Shown here one piece after another: positions 17,794-26,674 of a stretch of DNA of 64,000 nucleotides. The position numbers and the translations under genes are program-made. Origin of the DNA: Bosea sp. 29B (lineage in GTDB: Bacteria > Pseudomonadota > Alphaproteobacteria > Rhizobiales > Beijerinckiaceae); the NCBI RefSeq assembly GCF_902506165.1, contig NZ_LR733817.1:1897947-1961946 (forward strand). Reading direction: 5' to 3'. Under the pieces are notes generated by a model, which did no database searches, was not told the origin of the DNA, and saw nothing but the letters and a program-made list of their open reading frames with translations. Positions within the stretch are counted from its first letter, which is position 1. Every line of letters begins with the position of its first letter.

Positions 17794-18933
17794 TCAGAAG
17801 GCCCGGCGTCCTTGCGACCAGACGGTGGTGATCACCGGCGTCGCACCCAGCGCTCGGAAGCGCACCAGGTCGGCACGCAGGCCGGGCTTGAGATGGCCGC
17901 GATCCTTCAAGCCGAGGATGTCGGCAACCTTCCAGGTGACCTTGGCCATCGCCGCCGGCAGCGCGATGCCGTGCTTGTCGTTGAGCTTGAGCACCGCTTG
18001 CAGCAGGCTCGCCGGGACATAGTCGGAGGAAAGACCGTCGAGCAGGTCCTTTTCGGCGAGCTCGGCTACCGAGACGCCGCCGGAATGCGAGCCGCCGCGA
18101 ACGACGTTGGGCGCACCGGCGATGGTGGCGAGGCCGCGCTGTTTGGCGGCTTCCGCCGCCTCGACCGTGGTCGGGAACTCCGAGATCACCGCGCCCGAGG
18201 CGATGCCGGCCTCGACATGCTCGATGGTGGTGTCGTCATGGGTCGCGATCGGGATGCCGCGAGCCTGGAACATCTCGACCACGGCGCTCCAGTTGCGGCC
18301 GACATTGGCCTGGCCCTCGCGCTGGCGAACGACGACGTCCTCCTCGAACTCGGATTCGGTCTTGCCATTGCCGAGCGCATAGGTGCGCAAATGGGCGATG
18401 TCGCGCCATTGGCGCTGGCCAGGAGTGTGGTCCATCAGCGAGACCAACTGCACCAGGGCATCGTCCTGATAGGGCTCGATATCCCCAAGCAGGTCCGGGC
18501 TGGTCAGTTCGCAGCGCATATGGATGCGGTGGTCGATGCGGAAGACGTTCTCGGCGGTGCCGAGCCGGAGCGCATCCATCACATCGGCGAAGATGTCCTT
18601 GCGATAGTCCTTGGCCGAGAAGGGCGTGCCGGCGCAGATCGCGTCATAGACGGTGGTGACGCCGGCCGCCGCCATCTGCGCGTCATGGACCAGCGCCGCT
18701 GCGAGCCCGTTCGGCCAGAAGACCTTCGGGCGCGGCATGAAGTGCTTTTCCATGTTGTCGGTGTGCATCTCGACGAGGCCGGGCGCGACATAGTCGCCCT
18801 GGACGTCGATCGCCTCCGGCAGGGAGGAACGGCCCTGGTCGACCGAGCGGATGCCGCTCTCGTCGAAGGCGATGGTCCCGGTGACGACCTCGTCCTCAAG
18901 GATCAGGCGGGCATTGGTCAGGATGGTGGACAT
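17794..18933 (-). CDS. phnM: PhnM, ribose-1-methylphosphonate-5-triphosphate diphosphohydrolase
   Basis: 379-residue amidohydrolase-superfamily enzyme. The first metal-binding motif is PGLVEMHTDNMEKHF; a second lies in GIPIATHDDTTIEHV, and AGAPNVVRGGSHSGGVSV is the family signature. It removes pyrophosphate from the ribose-1-phosphonate triphosphate made by PhnGHIL, giving the PhnJ substrate. Its ATG shares one base with the phnL stop (TGATG). Confidence 0.94.
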   Translation of the reverse strand: MSTILTNARLILEDEVVTGTIAFDESGIRSVDQGRSSLPEAIDVQGDYVAPGLVEMHTDNMEKHFMPRPKVFWPNGLAAALVHDAQMAAAGVTTVYDAICAGTPFSAKDYRKDIFADVMDALRLGTAENVFRIDHRIHMRCELTSPDLLGDIEPYQDDALVQLVSLMDHTPGQRQWRDIAHLRTYALGNGKTESEFEEDVVVRQREGQANVGRNWSAVVEMFQARGIPIATHDDTTIEHVEAGIASGAVISEFPTTVEAAEAAKQRGLATIAGAPNVVRGGSHSGGVSVAELAEKDLLDGLSSDYVPASLLQAVLKLNDKHGIALPAAMAKVTWKVADILGLKDRGHLKPGLRADLVRFRALGATPVITTVWSQGRRAF

Positions 18934-19631
18934 CAGGCGGCCTTCCGGAAATCGGTGATGTCGAGATAACGGGTCGCGACAGCCTCTCGCACGGCCTCGT
19001 CATGGAAGATACCGACGATGGCGGAGCCCTGTTCGCGGGCCTCGGCGATCAGCTTGACCACGACATTGCGGTTGCCCGCATCGAGCGAGGCGGTCGGCTC
19101 GTCGATCAGCATGATCGGCGAGGGATCGACGAAGGAGCGGGCGATGTTGACGCGCTGCTGCTCGCCGCCGGAGAAGGTCGCAGGCGCAAGATCCCAGAGG
19201 CGCTGCGGCAGGTTGAGACGGGCGAGCATGGCTTTCGCGCGCTCGCTCGCCTCTTCAGGAGTGGCGCCGCGGGCGAGCAGCGGGTCGCGGACGATGTCGA
19301 GCGCCGTGACGCGCGGGATCACCCGCAGGAACTGCGAGACGAAGCCGAGCGTGCGGCGGCGGATGTCGAGCACGGTGCGCGGCACGGCCGAGACGATGTC
19401 GATCGACCGGCCGCCATGGGTGATGGCGATGGTGCCGGAGGTCGGCCGGTAATTGCCGTAGAGGATGCGCAGCAGGCTGGACTTGCCGGCGCCGGACGCG
19501 CCCGCCAGCACCAGCGCCTCGCCGGCAGCGACCGAAAAGTTGACGTTGTCGAACACCGGCAGGCGCACGCCGCCCTGATTGTGCAAGGTGAATTCCTTGG
19601 CGACGTTCTCGACGTGAATCATCGTGGTCAT
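18933..19631 (-). CDS. phnL: C-P lyase component PhnL (ABC-type ATPase)
   Basis: 232 residues. Walker A LAGASGAGKSSLLRI, signature FSGGEQQRVNIARSF and Walker B IMLIDEPTASLDAGN are intact. PhnL is not a transporter subunit: with PhnGHI it takes part in nucleobase displacement by methylphosphonate on ATP. The ATG at 19631 is the first of two close starts (second at 19622). It is separated from phnK by 46 nt, the largest gap in the phnG-M run. Confidence 0.93.
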   Translation of the reverse strand: MTTMIHVENVAKEFTLHNQGGVRLPVFDNVNFSVAAGEALVLAGASGAGKSSLLRILYGNYRPTSGTIAITHGGRSIDIVSAVPRTVLDIRRRTLGFVSQFLRVIPRVTALDIVRDPLLARGATPEEASERAKAMLARLNLPQRLWDLAPATFSGGEQQRVNIARSFVDPSPIMLIDEPTASLDAGNRNVVVKLIAEAREQGSAIVGIFHDEAVREAVATRYLDITDFRKAA

Positions 19632-19677
19632 GGTGTCAGTGCCTTGTGCCGGCGCGGTGACGAGGATGTGACGGCGC

Positions 19678-20484
19678 TCATACCGTCAGCACCGCCGAAG
19701 TGAGCAATTGCGTGTAGGCGTGCTGGGGATCATCGAGGACCTGGTCGGTCAGGCCCTGCTCGACGACGCGGCCATCCTTCATCACCATCAGCCGGTCGGT
19801 GAGCAGACGCGCGACGGCAAGATCGTGGGTGACGATGATCGCGGCGAGGCCGAGATCGCGCACCAGCACGCGCAGCAGGTCGAGCAAGCGGGCCTGGACG
19901 GAGACGTCGAGGCCGCCGGTCGGCTCGTCCATGAAGACGAGCTTCGGCTCGGAGACCAGCACGCGGGCGATCTGCAGGCGCTGCTGCATGCCGCCGGAGA
20001 ACTGGCGCGGCCGGTCGTCGATGCGGCCGGCGGCGATCTCGACGCGCTGCAGCCAGTCGAGCGCGGTCTCGCGGATCCTGCCGTAATGGCGGGCGCCGTT
20101 GTCCATCAGGCGCTCGCCGACATTGCCGCCGGCCGAGACGTCCATGCGCAGCCCGTCGCGCGGGTTCTGATGGACGATGCCCCAGGCGGTGCGCATCAGC
20201 CGGCGCCGCTCCTGCTCGGCGACCGAATAGATGTCCAGGGGTTCGATTCCGCCGCGGAACAGCACCTGCCCCTGATCGGGCTTGTCGATACCGGCGAGGC
20301 AGCGCAGCAAGGTCGACTTGCCGGAACCGGATTCGCCGACGATCCCCAATACCTCGCCCGGCCAGAGGTCGAAGGAGACATCGGCACAACCGATGCGCTC
20401 GCCATAGAAGCGGCTGACGCCGGCGACCGAGAGCAGCGGCTGCGGATCGAGCCCGAGCTCCTGCGGATTGACCTGCATGTTCAT
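19678..20484 (-). CDS. phnK: C-P lyase component PhnK (ABC-type ATPase)
   Basis: 268 residues with Walker A GESGSGKSTLLRC, signature FSGGMQQRLQIARVL and Walker B LVFMDEPTGGLDVSVQARLLDLLR, all typical of PhnK, which docks on the PhnGHIJ core complex. The ATG at 20484 lies in a 4-nt overlap with the phnJ stop, which fixes the start; the frame is open further upstream but only as a shadow of phnJ. Confidence 0.94.
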   Translation of the reverse strand: MNMQVNPQELGLDPQPLLSVAGVSRFYGERIGCADVSFDLWPGEVLGIVGESGSGKSTLLRCLAGIDKPDQGQVLFRGGIEPLDIYSVAEQERRRLMRTAWGIVHQNPRDGLRMDVSAGGNVGERLMDNGARHYGRIRETALDWLQRVEIAAGRIDDRPRQFSGGMQQRLQIARVLVSEPKLVFMDEPTGGLDVSVQARLLDLLRVLVRDLGLAAIIVTHDLAVARLLTDRLMVMKDGRVVEQGLTDQVLDDPQHAYTQLLTSAVLTV

Positions 20485-21407
20485 GGCTTGGCCTCGTCTT
20501 CGACCAGATGCAGCGCCGAGGCGTCGGCGAGCATGGCACCGCGATGGCCGTCGGCCCGCCGCGTCTCGCAATGATGGCTGTCGGAGCAGACGAACATCCG
20601 TCCGCCCTGGTCGTCGATCACCACCTCGTCGAGATAGGAATCGGCCGCGCCGCAAAGCGCGCAGGGCTGCTCCCAGCTCTGGATGCGGAAGGGATGGTCG
20701 TCGAAATCGAGGCTGCGCACGCTGGTATGCGGCGGCACCGCATAGATGCGTTTCTCGCGGCCGGCGCCGAAGAGCTGCAGCGCCGGCGACATCTGCATCT
20801 TCGGATTGTCGAATTTCGGGATCGGCGATGGCGCCATGACATAGCGGCCATTGACCATGACCGGGTAGTCATAGGTCGTCGTCACCTCGCCGAAGCGGGC
20901 GATGTTCTCGTAGAGCTTGACCTGCATCAGGCCGTATTCGGCCCAGGCGTGCATCTTGCGCGTCTCGGCCTCCTGCGGCTCGAGCTTCCTGAGCGGCTCG
21001 GGCTGCGGCACCTGGTAGACCATGATCTGGCCGGCCTTCAGCGGCGCCTCGGGAATGCGGTGGCGGGTCTGGATGATGGTCGCCTCATCCGTCGCCTCGG
21101 TCGTGCGGGCATCGGCGGTGCGCTCGAAGAAGCGGCGGATCGAGACGGCGTTGGTGGTGTCGTCGGCGCCCTGGTCGATGACCTTCAGCGTATCGTCCGG
21201 GCCGATGATCGCGGCGGTGACCTGGATGCCGCCGGTGCCCCAGCCGCGGGCGAGCGGCATCTCGCGCGAGCCGAACGGCACCTGGTAGCCGGGAATCGCG
21301 ACCGCCTTGAGCAGAGCGCGGCGGATCATCCTTTTGGTCTGCTCGTCGAGATAGGCGTAGTTGTAGGCCGGCCTGGTCTCGTCACTGATGCTCTGGTGCA
21401 CGGTCAT
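20481..21407 (-). CDS. phnJ: PhnJ, C-P lyase radical SAM enzyme
   Basis: 308 residues. The C-x2-C-x21-C-x5-C pattern (Cys249, Cys252, Cys274, Cys280) reproduces that of E. coli PhnJ, including the Fe-S ligands and the cysteine proposed as the thiyl-radical residue. The glycine-rich GWGTGGIQ near residue 55 corresponds to the glycyl-radical region. It cleaves the carbon-phosphorus bond of ribose-1-phosphonate-5-phosphate, releasing the alkane and the 1,2-cyclic phosphate. The C-terminus is some 25 residues longer than in E. coli. Coupled by 4-nt overlaps to phnI and phnK. Confidence 0.96.
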   Translation of the reverse strand: MTVHQSISDETRPAYNYAYLDEQTKRMIRRALLKAVAIPGYQVPFGSREMPLARGWGTGGIQVTAAIIGPDDTLKVIDQGADDTTNAVSIRRFFERTADARTTEATDEATIIQTRHRIPEAPLKAGQIMVYQVPQPEPLRKLEPQEAETRKMHAWAEYGLMQVKLYENIARFGEVTTTYDYPVMVNGRYVMAPSPIPKFDNPKMQMSPALQLFGAGREKRIYAVPPHTSVRSLDFDDHPFRIQSWEQPCALCGAADSYLDEVVIDDQGGRMFVCSDSHHCETRRADGHRGAMLADASALHLVEDEAKP

Positions 21408-22522
21408 TCCGCGGCCTCCGGCAGGGCTTCCTGTTGCTCAGCGAGACGCTGCTCGCGCTCGCGGCGAATGCGGCGGATCAGTTCGAGCTCGCCCTGGAAA
21501 TCGACGTAATGCGGCAACTTGAGATGCTCGACGAAGCCGGCCGCCTCGACATTGTCGGAGTGATAGAGGACGAACTCGTCCTGCTGCGCCGGATAGCTCG
21601 TCGCCTCGCCGAATTCGCGCGCCTTCAGCGCCCGGTCGACCAGGGACATCGACATCGCCTTGCGCTCGCTATGGCCGAAGGAGAGCCCGTAGCCGCGGGT
21701 GAATTGCGGCGGCACATCCTTTGAGCCGGCGAACTGGTTGACCATCTGGCATTCGGTCAGGGTGATGTCGCCGAGATCGACGGCGAAGCCGAGCTCTTCC
21801 GGCACGAATTCGACCGCGACCTCACCCACGCGAACCTCGCCGACGAAGGGGTGGCTGTTGCCGAAGCCGCGCTGCACGGAATAGCCGAGGCCGAGCATGA
21901 AGCCCTCATCGCCGCGCGCCATCGCCTGCAGGCGGACATCACGCTCGGCCGGGAAGGTGACGGGCTCGCGGGTGAGATCGAAGGGGCGGGGATCGCCTGT
22001 GGGAGGCGCCTCCTCCTCCATCAGGCCCTCGGCGCCGAGGATATCGGGCACACGCGGCATGGAGGCGTCGAGCGGCTGTGCGGCTGGTCGGGCCTGGCTC
22101 TCCGCCGGAGCCGTCTCATCCATCAGGGCAAAATCGAAGAGCCGGTGGGTGTAGTCATAGGTCGGGCCGAGCACCTGACCGCCCGGCAGATCCTTATAGG
22201 TCGCCGAGACGCGGCGGCGGATCGCCATCTTCGCCGTATCCAGCGGCTCGGAGGAGCCGAAGCGCGGCAGGGTCGTGCGATAGGCGCGCATCAGGAAGGC
22301 GGCCTCGATCGCATCGCCCTGCGCCTGCTTCAGCGCCAACGCGGCGAGATCGGGATCGTAGAGCGAGCCCTCGTTCATGACGCGAGCGCAGGCGAGGCCC
22401 ATCTGCTCGCGGATCTGCGCGACGCCCAATTCCGGCACGCTCTCGTCGCCGCGCCTTGCCTCGGCGACGAGATCATGAGTGGCAAGGATGGCGGCTTCGC
22501 CGCCTTTGACCGCGACATACAT
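21404..22522 (-). CDS. phnI: C-P lyase core subunit PhnI
   Basis: 372 residues matching PhnI from MYVAVKGGEAAILATHDLVAEARRG through the C-terminal DEFVLYHSDNVEAAGFVEHLKLPHYVDFQGEL. PhnI is the nucleosidase subunit that, with PhnG, PhnH and PhnL, installs the phosphonate on C1 of ATP ribose. It starts 23 nt after phnH with a purine-rich leader and overlaps phnJ by 4 nt. Confidence 0.95.
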   Translation of the reverse strand: MYVAVKGGEAAILATHDLVAEARRGDESVPELGVAQIREQMGLACARVMNEGSLYDPDLAALALKQAQGDAIEAAFLMRAYRTTLPRFGSSEPLDTAKMAIRRRVSATYKDLPGGQVLGPTYDYTHRLFDFALMDETAPAESQARPAAQPLDASMPRVPDILGAEGLMEEEAPPTGDPRPFDLTREPVTFPAERDVRLQAMARGDEGFMLGLGYSVQRGFGNSHPFVGEVRVGEVAVEFVPEELGFAVDLGDITLTECQMVNQFAGSKDVPPQFTRGYGLSFGHSERKAMSMSLVDRALKAREFGEATSYPAQQDEFVLYHSDNVEAAGFVEHLKLPHYVDFQGELELIRRIRREREQRLAEQQEALPEAAE

Positions 22523-22545
22523 CAGTAAAGCTCCCGGCGGGGCAT

Positions 22546-23154
22546 TCAGCGGGCCTCCACGATTTGCGACGAGCGCGGCAGGCCGAGCACCTGCGCGCCG
22601 TGGACCAGCAGAAGGTCGATGCCGAGCGGGTAGAGCGCGACGTTACCTTCAACTTCAGCCCAGAATTCCGGACGCAGTCCCGCCGGAGCGATGCTGCGTT
22701 GGCCGGCGATTCCGGGGCCTTCGAGGGTGACGGCCTCGCCACTGTCGAATCCAGCACACTGGACGAGCACTGTGGTCGAGCGATCGGGAAACTGGTCGTC
22801 GCCGGCGTTGAAGGCGGCGAGCTTCGGCTCGGCCGCGGCGCCATCGATCACGGCGAAGGCGGCACGGGCGGGATCCTCGACAAGCGCCGCGCCGCAATGG
22901 AAGCGCAGCCAGGCGCCCGCCGGGCCATCGCGCAAGGCAGCCGGCAGCCAGATCGGCGTCTCGTAATCGGCGAGCGTCAGCAGCGCGACCGCCGTCGCTG
23001 GCTCGAGCCCAACGGGCGCCTCGACCGAAACGCCGATGTCGCAGGCGAGGCCCGGCTCGGACAGCGCCGCCAACAAGGCACGGAAGGCGCTTTGCGATTG
23101 GAAAACCGGGTCGGAGAAGCCGGCATGGATCTGGTTGTCGTCCTGCATCGTCAC
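22546..23154 (-). CDS. phnH: C-P lyase core subunit PhnH
   Basis: 202 residues with the PhnH start (GFSDPVFQSQSAFRALLAALSEPG) and the conserved PGIAGQRSIAPAGL region. PhnH is a PLP-transferase-like fold without PLP that completes the PhnGHIJ core complex. Its ATG overlaps the phnG stop by 4 nt. Confidence 0.94.
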   Translation of the reverse strand: MTMQDDNQIHAGFSDPVFQSQSAFRALLAALSEPGLACDIGVSVEAPVGLEPATAVALLTLADYETPIWLPAALRDGPAGAWLRFHCGAALVEDPARAAFAVIDGAAAEPKLAAFNAGDDQFPDRSTTVLVQCAGFDSGEAVTLEGPGIAGQRSIAPAGLRPEFWAEVEGNVALYPLGIDLLLVHGAQVLGLPRSSQIVEAR

Positions 23155-23591
23155 GCTCCCCTGACCAGCGTGAAGAAATCGACCTTGGTGGCGGCCGCCT
23201 TGCGCGAGGCGAGCTCGCGCGCCGCCTGCTGCTTCTGGGCGAGCGCAAAGACGCCGCGCCGCAGCGGGCCGGTCTCGATTTCACCCTGGAGGAGCGCATC
23301 GGTGACCGCCGCCAGCCGCGCCTTGCGACCATCGCGACCGAGTGCGTAGGAGAAGCCCATGGCGCCGCTTTCGAGGCGGACGACGCAGCGCGTCACCGTG
23401 GCCTCACCGAGGTTGAAGCGGCGGCCAGCGCCGCCAGCGCGGCCCTCGACCATGACGGTGCCGGTCTCGGGCGCCTTGAGCAGTTCATGCGTCGGCAGCG
23501 GCCCCGCCTGCTGCAGCAAGGCGTCGATCTCGCCTTGCGTCGCACGGGCCAGCACTGCCATCCAATGCTGGCGTGTCGCGATTTCCGTCAT
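23151..23591 (-). CDS. phnG: C-P lyase core subunit PhnG
   Basis: 146 residues with the PhnG pattern (RQHWMAVLARATQGEIDALL; GRAGGAGRRFNLGEATVTRCVVRL; GFSYALGRDGRKARLAAVTDALLQ). First gene of the catabolic operon, divergent from phnF. The ATG at 23591 is preferred over an in-frame TTG at 23612 because it follows GAGAGG at a workable distance and matches family length. Confidence 0.93.
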   Translation of the reverse strand: MTEIATRQHWMAVLARATQGEIDALLQQAGPLPTHELLKAPETGTVMVEGRAGGAGRRFNLGEATVTRCVVRLESGAMGFSYALGRDGRKARLAAVTDALLQGEIETGPLRRGVFALAQKQQAARELASRKAAATKVDFFTLVRGA

Positions 23592-23619
23592 GCCGTGTCG
23601 GCCTCTCGCCAAGCGCCAA

Positions 23620-23662
23620 TGTCTAGACTATAATAAGCCTGTCGCTGGAAAAGGTCTATACA
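23620..23662. promoter_or_regulatory. Paired PhnF operator-like sites
   Basis: TGTCTAGAC (23620-23628) and GGTCTATACA (23653-23662; complement TGTATAGACC) are near-identical palindromes in the 88-bp phnG/phnF gap. They resemble the TGGTATAGACCA-type sites of GntR/PhnF regulators. The spacing and AT-rich DNA between them (tataataag) suggest they flank or cover the divergent promoters. Confidence 0.6.
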
Positions 23663-23679
23663 TTTTGGATGAAACTTTG

Positions 23680-24429
23680 ATGACGCCGAGCTTGCCGGAC
23701 AATCAGGGCGGCGATGGCGGCACGGCCTGGCGGCGGATCGCCGACGCGCTGGCGACCTCGATCGAGCAGGGCGAATACGAGGCCGGCGATACGTTGCCGG
23801 CGGCGATCGTGCTCGCCGAGCAATACGGCGTGCACCGGCACACGGTACGGCAGGCCTTTCGGCATCTCGCGGAACAGGGGCTGGTCACGGTCGCGCGCGG
23901 ACGCGGCACTCAGGTCAGCTCCCGGCGCGTGCCCTATCCGCTCGGCCGGCGCGTCAGCATGCGCGCCAATCTCGGGCGGATCGGCATGATCGGCTCCAGC
24001 CGCATGCTCTCGGCAGAGGTGGTGGCCGGTGATCCGGAGATTTGCGAGGCACTGGCGCTCGAGCCCGGAACGCCACTATGGCAGTCCGAAGGGCTCAGCC
24101 TCGCCGACGGCACACCGATGGGGACCGGGACGCATTGGCTCGCCGTCGCGCGTTTCCCCGGCTTCGACAAGGTCTATCGCGATGCGGAGGCGTCGATCAC
24201 GGCGGCGTTCAAGGCCTATGGCATCCTGGACTATGTGCGCCGCTCGACCCGGTTGACGGCGCGGCTCGCCACGGAGCGCGAGGCGGCGTTGCTGCGGATC
24301 GAGCCCGGTGCGGCGGTGATGGTGTCGCTGGCCGTCGACGCGCTGCCCGACCTGACGCCGATCCACATCGTCAACAGCGTCTTCGCCGGCGAGCGGATGG
24401 AGATGGTGGTCGAGCCCTTCGGGGATTAG
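23680..24429 (+). CDS. phnF: PhnF, GntR/HutC-type regulator of phosphonate use
   Basis: 249 residues: an N-terminal GntR winged helix (about 15-85; ADALATSIEQGEYEAGDTLPAAIVLAEQYGVHRHTVRQAFRHLAEQGLVTVARGRGTQV) and a C-terminal UTRA ligand-binding domain (about 100-245). Divergent from phnG, with two palindromes between, so it probably represses phnG-M and itself. The ATG at 23680 suits the family start; the frame is open further upstream only as a shadow of phnG. Confidence 0.92.
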   Translation: MTPSLPDNQGGDGGTAWRRIADALATSIEQGEYEAGDTLPAAIVLAEQYGVHRHTVRQAFRHLAEQGLVTVARGRGTQVSSRRVPYPLGRRVSMRANLGRIGMIGSSRMLSAEVVAGDPEICEALALEPGTPLWQSEGLSLADGTPMGTGTHWLAVARFPGFDKVYRDAEASITAAFKAYGILDYVRRSTRLTARLATEREAALLRIEPGAAVMVSLAVDALPDLTPIHIVNSVFAGERMEMVVEPFGD

Positions 24430-24450
24430 CGCCCGTCCACCGTCGTCAGC

Positions 24451-25707
24451 TCAGCCGCGCTCGTAGAGCAGGCGGCCACGGATCGTGCCGTCCAGCGCCC
24501 GGATCTCCTCGATGATCTCGCGCGCGACCTCACCGACCGGATCGGCCTCCATCACGACATAGCCGATCTCGCCGTCGGTCTGGAAATTCTGGGCGGCGAT
24601 GTTGATGTTGCGGCTGGCGAAAACGTCGTTGAGGCGGCGCAGCATACCCGGCGCATTGCGCTGGACCTGGATGAAGCGGGTGCCGGTCGGGCGCGCCGGC
24701 AATTGCACCTGCGGAAAATTGACCGCGCCGACGGTCGAGCCGACATCGGAATAGTCGACCAGCTTGCGCGCCACCTCGGCGCCTATGCGCTCTTGCGCCT
24801 CTTCGGTCGAGCCGCCGATATGCGGGGTCAGGATGACGTTGGACAGGCCCTGCAGCGGGGTGACGAAGCGCTCGCTGTTCGAGGCCGGCTCCTTCGGAAA
24901 GACGTCGACCGCCGCGCCGGCGAGCGCGCCGCTTCGCAGCGCCTGCGCGAGCGCATCGAGATCGACGACCGTTCCGCGCGAATTGTTGATGAGATAGGCG
25001 CCCTGCTTCATCGCCGCGATCTCGGCCTTGCCGATCATGTTGTGCGTGGCCGGCGTTTCCGGCACGTGCAGCGAGACGACGTCGCTGTTGGCGAGCAGGG
25101 CCTTCAGGCTTTCGACCGGCTCGGTATTGCCATGGCGCAGGCGGTCGGTGTGATCGTAGTAGATCACGCGCATGCCCATCGCCTCGGCAATGTTGGAGAG
25201 CTGGCTGCCAATATTGCCGTAGCCGACAATGCCGAGGACCTTGCCGCGCACCTCGAAGGAGCCATTGGCCGACTTGTCCCAGCCGCCCTCATGCGCCGAG
25301 CGCGAGCGATCGGGAATCCGGCGCAGCAGCATGACGATCTCGCCGATAGTCAGTTCGGCGACGCTGCGGGTGTTGGAGAAGGGCGCGTTGAAGACGGGGA
25401 CGCCGCGCAGGCGGGCGGCGTCGAGATCGACCTGATTGGTGCCGACCGAGAAGCAGCCGACGGCGAAGAGGCGCTTGGCTGCGGCGAAGACCGGCTCGGT
25501 GAGCTGGGTGCGCGAGCGGATGCCGAGGATATGCGTCTTCTCGATGGCTTCGATCAGCTGGGCCTCATCGAGCGCCTTCGGCAGGCGGGTGAGGTTGGTG
25601 TAGCCGGCCTGCTGCAAAGCGGCGACAGCGGAATCGTTGATCCCCTCGAGCAGGAGGACGCGGAGGCGGTCCTTCGGGAAGGAAAGCCGGTCGGTGGGGA
25701 GGTTCAT
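24451..25707 (-). CDS. serA: D-3-phosphoglycerate dehydrogenase
   Basis: 418 residues, the E. coli-type length. NAD-binding motif GIVGYGNIGSQLSNIAEAMGMRVIYYD, catalytic Arg/Glu/His regions (INNSRGTVVD; AAVDVFPKEP; ILTPHIGGSTEEAQERIG) and a C-terminal ACT domain (about 345-418: RNAPGMLRRLNDVFASRNINIAAQ) that senses serine. It catalyses the first step of serine synthesis. The ATG at 25707 is chosen over an upstream in-frame start (25797) because the intervening 30 residues are unlike the family. Convergent with phnF. Confidence 0.94.
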   Translation of the reverse strand: MNLPTDRLSFPKDRLRVLLLEGINDSAVAALQQAGYTNLTRLPKALDEAQLIEAIEKTHILGIRSRTQLTEPVFAAAKRLFAVGCFSVGTNQVDLDAARLRGVPVFNAPFSNTRSVAELTIGEIVMLLRRIPDRSRSAHEGGWDKSANGSFEVRGKVLGIVGYGNIGSQLSNIAEAMGMRVIYYDHTDRLRHGNTEPVESLKALLANSDVVSLHVPETPATHNMIGKAEIAAMKQGAYLINNSRGTVVDLDALAQALRSGALAGAAVDVFPKEPASNSERFVTPLQGLSNVILTPHIGGSTEEAQERIGAEVARKLVDYSDVGSTVGAVNFPQVQLPARPTGTRFIQVQRNAPGMLRRLNDVFASRNINIAAQNFQTDGEIGYVVMEADPVGEVAREIIEEIRALDGTIRGRLLYERG

Positions 25708-25826
25708 GGCGCGCTCGATGGTCCAGCGATGCGCCCGCCCGCCTGGTCGGGCGGAAGGCGCCGGAGCGCCCGCTATAGACCTGTTGTCGCAGCGCACAAC
25801 CGCAAAGTTGTCGCGCCGGGTTCGCG

Positions 25827-26672
25827 TTAGGCGCTCGCGGCGCGCAGCGGCACGACACCGCCGGGCGGGACCGGCGTCAGGTGCTGCTGCGGCAAAAGGA
25901 AGGGCTGGCCGGCCGGCGGTAGGCGGCTGAAGGAAAGCGAGACGCGGAAGACGCCGCGCAGCAGATTGTCGTCGAGGATCGTCGCCGGCTCGCCCTGCGC
26001 GACGATCGCTCCCTCATGCATCACCACCAGCCGGTCAGCATAGGTCACGGCGAGGTTGAGATCATGCAGCACCACCAGAACGGCCGCACCTTCAGCCGCA
26101 ATGGTGCGGGCGGCATCGAGCAGCGAAAGCTGGTGGCAAAGGTCGAGGCTGGCGATCGGCTCATCGAGGAACAGGATCTGGCGTTGCGCGACGCTACGGC
26201 CGGCTTCGAGCTGGCAGAGCGCCCTGGCAAACTGGACGCGCTGCTGCTCGCCGCCTGAGAGGGTCTGATACTGGCGGCCGGCGAGGCCGATCACACCGGC
26301 GGTCTCCAGTGCCTGGGCGATGATCTCAGCCTTGCGGGCACGCGATTGTGCCCGGCCGACGCCTTCCAGGCCGAGGCGCGCGACCTCGTAGACGCTGAAC
26401 GGGAAGGCAAGGCGCTGGTTCTGCACCATCACGGCGCGGCGGCAGGCGAGTTCCCAGGCCGGAATCTGCGGCAGCGTCGCGCCGTCCATGCGGACCGTGC
26501 CTTGCGATGGCGACAATTCACCGGTGAGCAGCTTGAGCAGGGTCGATTTGCCGGCACCGTTGGGGCCGACGACGATGGTGGTCGCCCCCTCCTCCAGCGC
26601 GAGCGAGGCACCGCGCACCAGAGTGCTGCCGCGCACGGAGTAACTGAGATCAATCGCTTCGAGGATCGCCAT
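25827..26672 (-). CDS. hmuV: Hemin ABC transporter ATP-binding protein HmuV
   Basis: 281 residues with Walker [17 protein letters not shown], signature LSGGEQQRVQFARAL and Walker [17 protein letters not shown]; the insert CQLEAGRSVAQRQ before Walker B is typical of HmuV. It energises heme import with HmuU and HmuT. Starts 2 nt after the hmuU stop; last gene of hmuTUV. Confidence 0.93.
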   Translation of the reverse strand: MAILEAIDLSYSVRGSTLVRGASLALEEGATTIVVGPNGAGKSTLLKLLTGELSPSQGTVRMDGATLPQIPAWELACRRAVMVQNQRLAFPFSVYEVARLGLEGVGRAQSRARKAEIIAQALETAGVIGLAGRQYQTLSGGEQQRVQFARALCQLEAGRSVAQRQILFLDEPIASLDLCHQLSLLDAARTIAAEGAAVLVVLHDLNLAVTYADRLVVMHEGAIVAQGEPATILDDNLLRGVFRVSLSFSRLPPAGQPFLLPQQHLTPVPPGGVVPLRAASA

Positions 26673-26674
26673 GC

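Noticed and set aside
20240..20250. GGTTCGATTCC, a tRNA T-loop-like sequence
   Set aside because: It lies within phnK coding sequence, and no acceptor, D or anticodon arms can be built around it.
23592..23680. Pho box before the phnG operon
   Set aside because: No tandem CTGTCAT-like repeats with an 11-bp period occur; only a single CTGTCG is seen.
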